A stretch of 64,000 nucleotides of DNA, taken from positions 248,001 to 312,000 of the forward strand of contig NZ_BBJF01000003.1 in the NCBI RefSeq assembly GCF_000739735.1. Direction: 5' to 3'. The position numbers and the translations under genes were made by a program. The DNA comes from Paraburkholderia ginsengisoli NBRC 100965. GTDB lineage: Bacteria; Pseudomonadota; Gammaproteobacteria; Burkholderiales; Burkholderiaceae. Below the pieces are notes generated by a model that was not told the DNA's origin, searched no databases, and saw only the letters and a program-made list of their open reading frames with translations. Of the stretch, positions 63,844-64,000 are shown one piece after another; the first letter of the stretch is position 1, and every line of letters starts with the position of its first letter.

Positions 63844-64000
63844 ATGGCTGAAGCTGTGCGAGATCACTGAGGACTGCGAGGTCCAGATTCGCACCCAGTT
63901 GGATGAGGAAAAGGTCCGCGAATATGCCGAGGCCATGACAGCGGGCGAAAAATTCCCGCGCCCAGTGGTGTTTTTCGACAGGCTGACGTACTGGCTTGCG
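63833..64000 (+). CDS. ParB-like N-terminal domain protein (partial at window end)
   Basis: The frame is open from ATG 63833 to the end of the window, 56 codons. The segment EEKVREYAEAMTAGEKFPRP followed by VVFFDRLTYWLA matches the start of the ParB/Srx-type nuclease domain, where the last Trp-Leu-Ala leads into the D-G-H-x-R box that would follow outside the window. Such proteins are common in phages, ICEs and plasmids. Confidence 0.55.
   Translation, partial: MAARWLKLCEITEDCEVQIRTQLDEEKVREYAEAMTAGEKFPRPVVFFDRLTYWLA

Larger units (their letters stand above)
62421..64000. mobile_element. left part of a putative integrated element (prophage or ICE)
   Basis: After the terminator, gene style changes: small genes with lower GC, weak third-position GC bias and phage/plasmid-type functions (possible winged-helix protein, AlpA-like regulator, ParB-like partial gene). 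The segment 62500-62570, with the near-repeat TACCCC (ACCCCTAAAAATACCCCC), is a candidate attachment region. No integrase, tRNA or right end is visible, so the exact border and type are unproven. Confidence 0.5.

Overview
The window is GC-rich DNA with a strong third-position GC bias and a gene set typical of Burkholderiales, most likely Burkholderia or Paraburkholderia. Indicators include a DUF2968 protein, an NAD-dependent fds-type formate dehydrogenase with a ModE-like regulator, a Burkholderia-style aryl polyene cluster and a yybP-ykoY riboswitch ahead of a TMEM165/GDT1 gene. Species assignment is inference from gene content; no rRNA or tRNA gene is present.

Layout: (1) 1-1440 holds the end of a DUF4136 protein and a GDT1-family Mn/Ca transporter whose leader is a recognisable Mn2+ riboswitch. 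(2) 2034-21370 is an aryl polyene (APE) pigment locus. Sixteen genes run head to tail, mostly with stop/start overlaps: chain-length factor, acyltransferase, two ACPs, membrane protein, AMP-ligase/dehydratase fusion, glycosyltransferase/acyltransferase fusion, aromatic ammonia-lyase, thioesterase, LolA-like carrier, MMPL exporter, KS, dehydratase, KR, KS, KS. A lipoprotein gene follows, then a divergent pair of tailoring genes (methyltransferase and halogenase-like flavoprotein). The ammonia-lyase suggests that the aryl starter is made in situ from an aromatic amino acid. (3) 21487-29216 is a purine salvage/catabolism operon on the minus strand (xdhA, xdhB, xdhC, adenine/adenosine deaminase, guaD), feeding xanthine and hypoxanthine to xanthine dehydrogenase. 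(4) 29537-46376 is a mixed region: dsbB; a DUF2848/MFS/GntR/amidase catabolic operon; a CPA2 antiporter; a class I glutamine amidotransferase-like hydrolase with a long disordered N-terminus; a DUF2968 protein; a hypothetical membrane protein; a GNAT; an MFS symporter; a TPR glycosyltransferase-like protein; and a CDF metal exporter. (5) 46536-55651 holds a flavin aromatic hydroxylase, the formate dehydrogenase operon fdsGBA-D with its divergent regulator, and two small secreted proteins.

(6) 56135-62348 is the most interesting part. It is a compact peptide-secretion operon behind a 640-base AT-rich, gene-poor stretch. A 35-codon gene at 56290 encodes a double-glycine leader followed by a tiny Cys-Cys, Lys-rich core. 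A strong hairpin follows it, then a lysophospholipid-acyltransferase-like protein, an HlyD adaptor, a C39-peptidase ABC transporter with intact catalytic residues, and a TolC-type outer-membrane factor. The arrangement fits production and type I secretion of a modified microcin-like peptide. I do not recognise the precursor or its pairing with an acyltransferase-like protein as a described system.

(7) 62421-64000 looks like the start of an integrated mobile element (possible winged-helix protein, AlpA-like regulator, ParB-like partial gene), with lower GC and different codon use than the left-hand genes.
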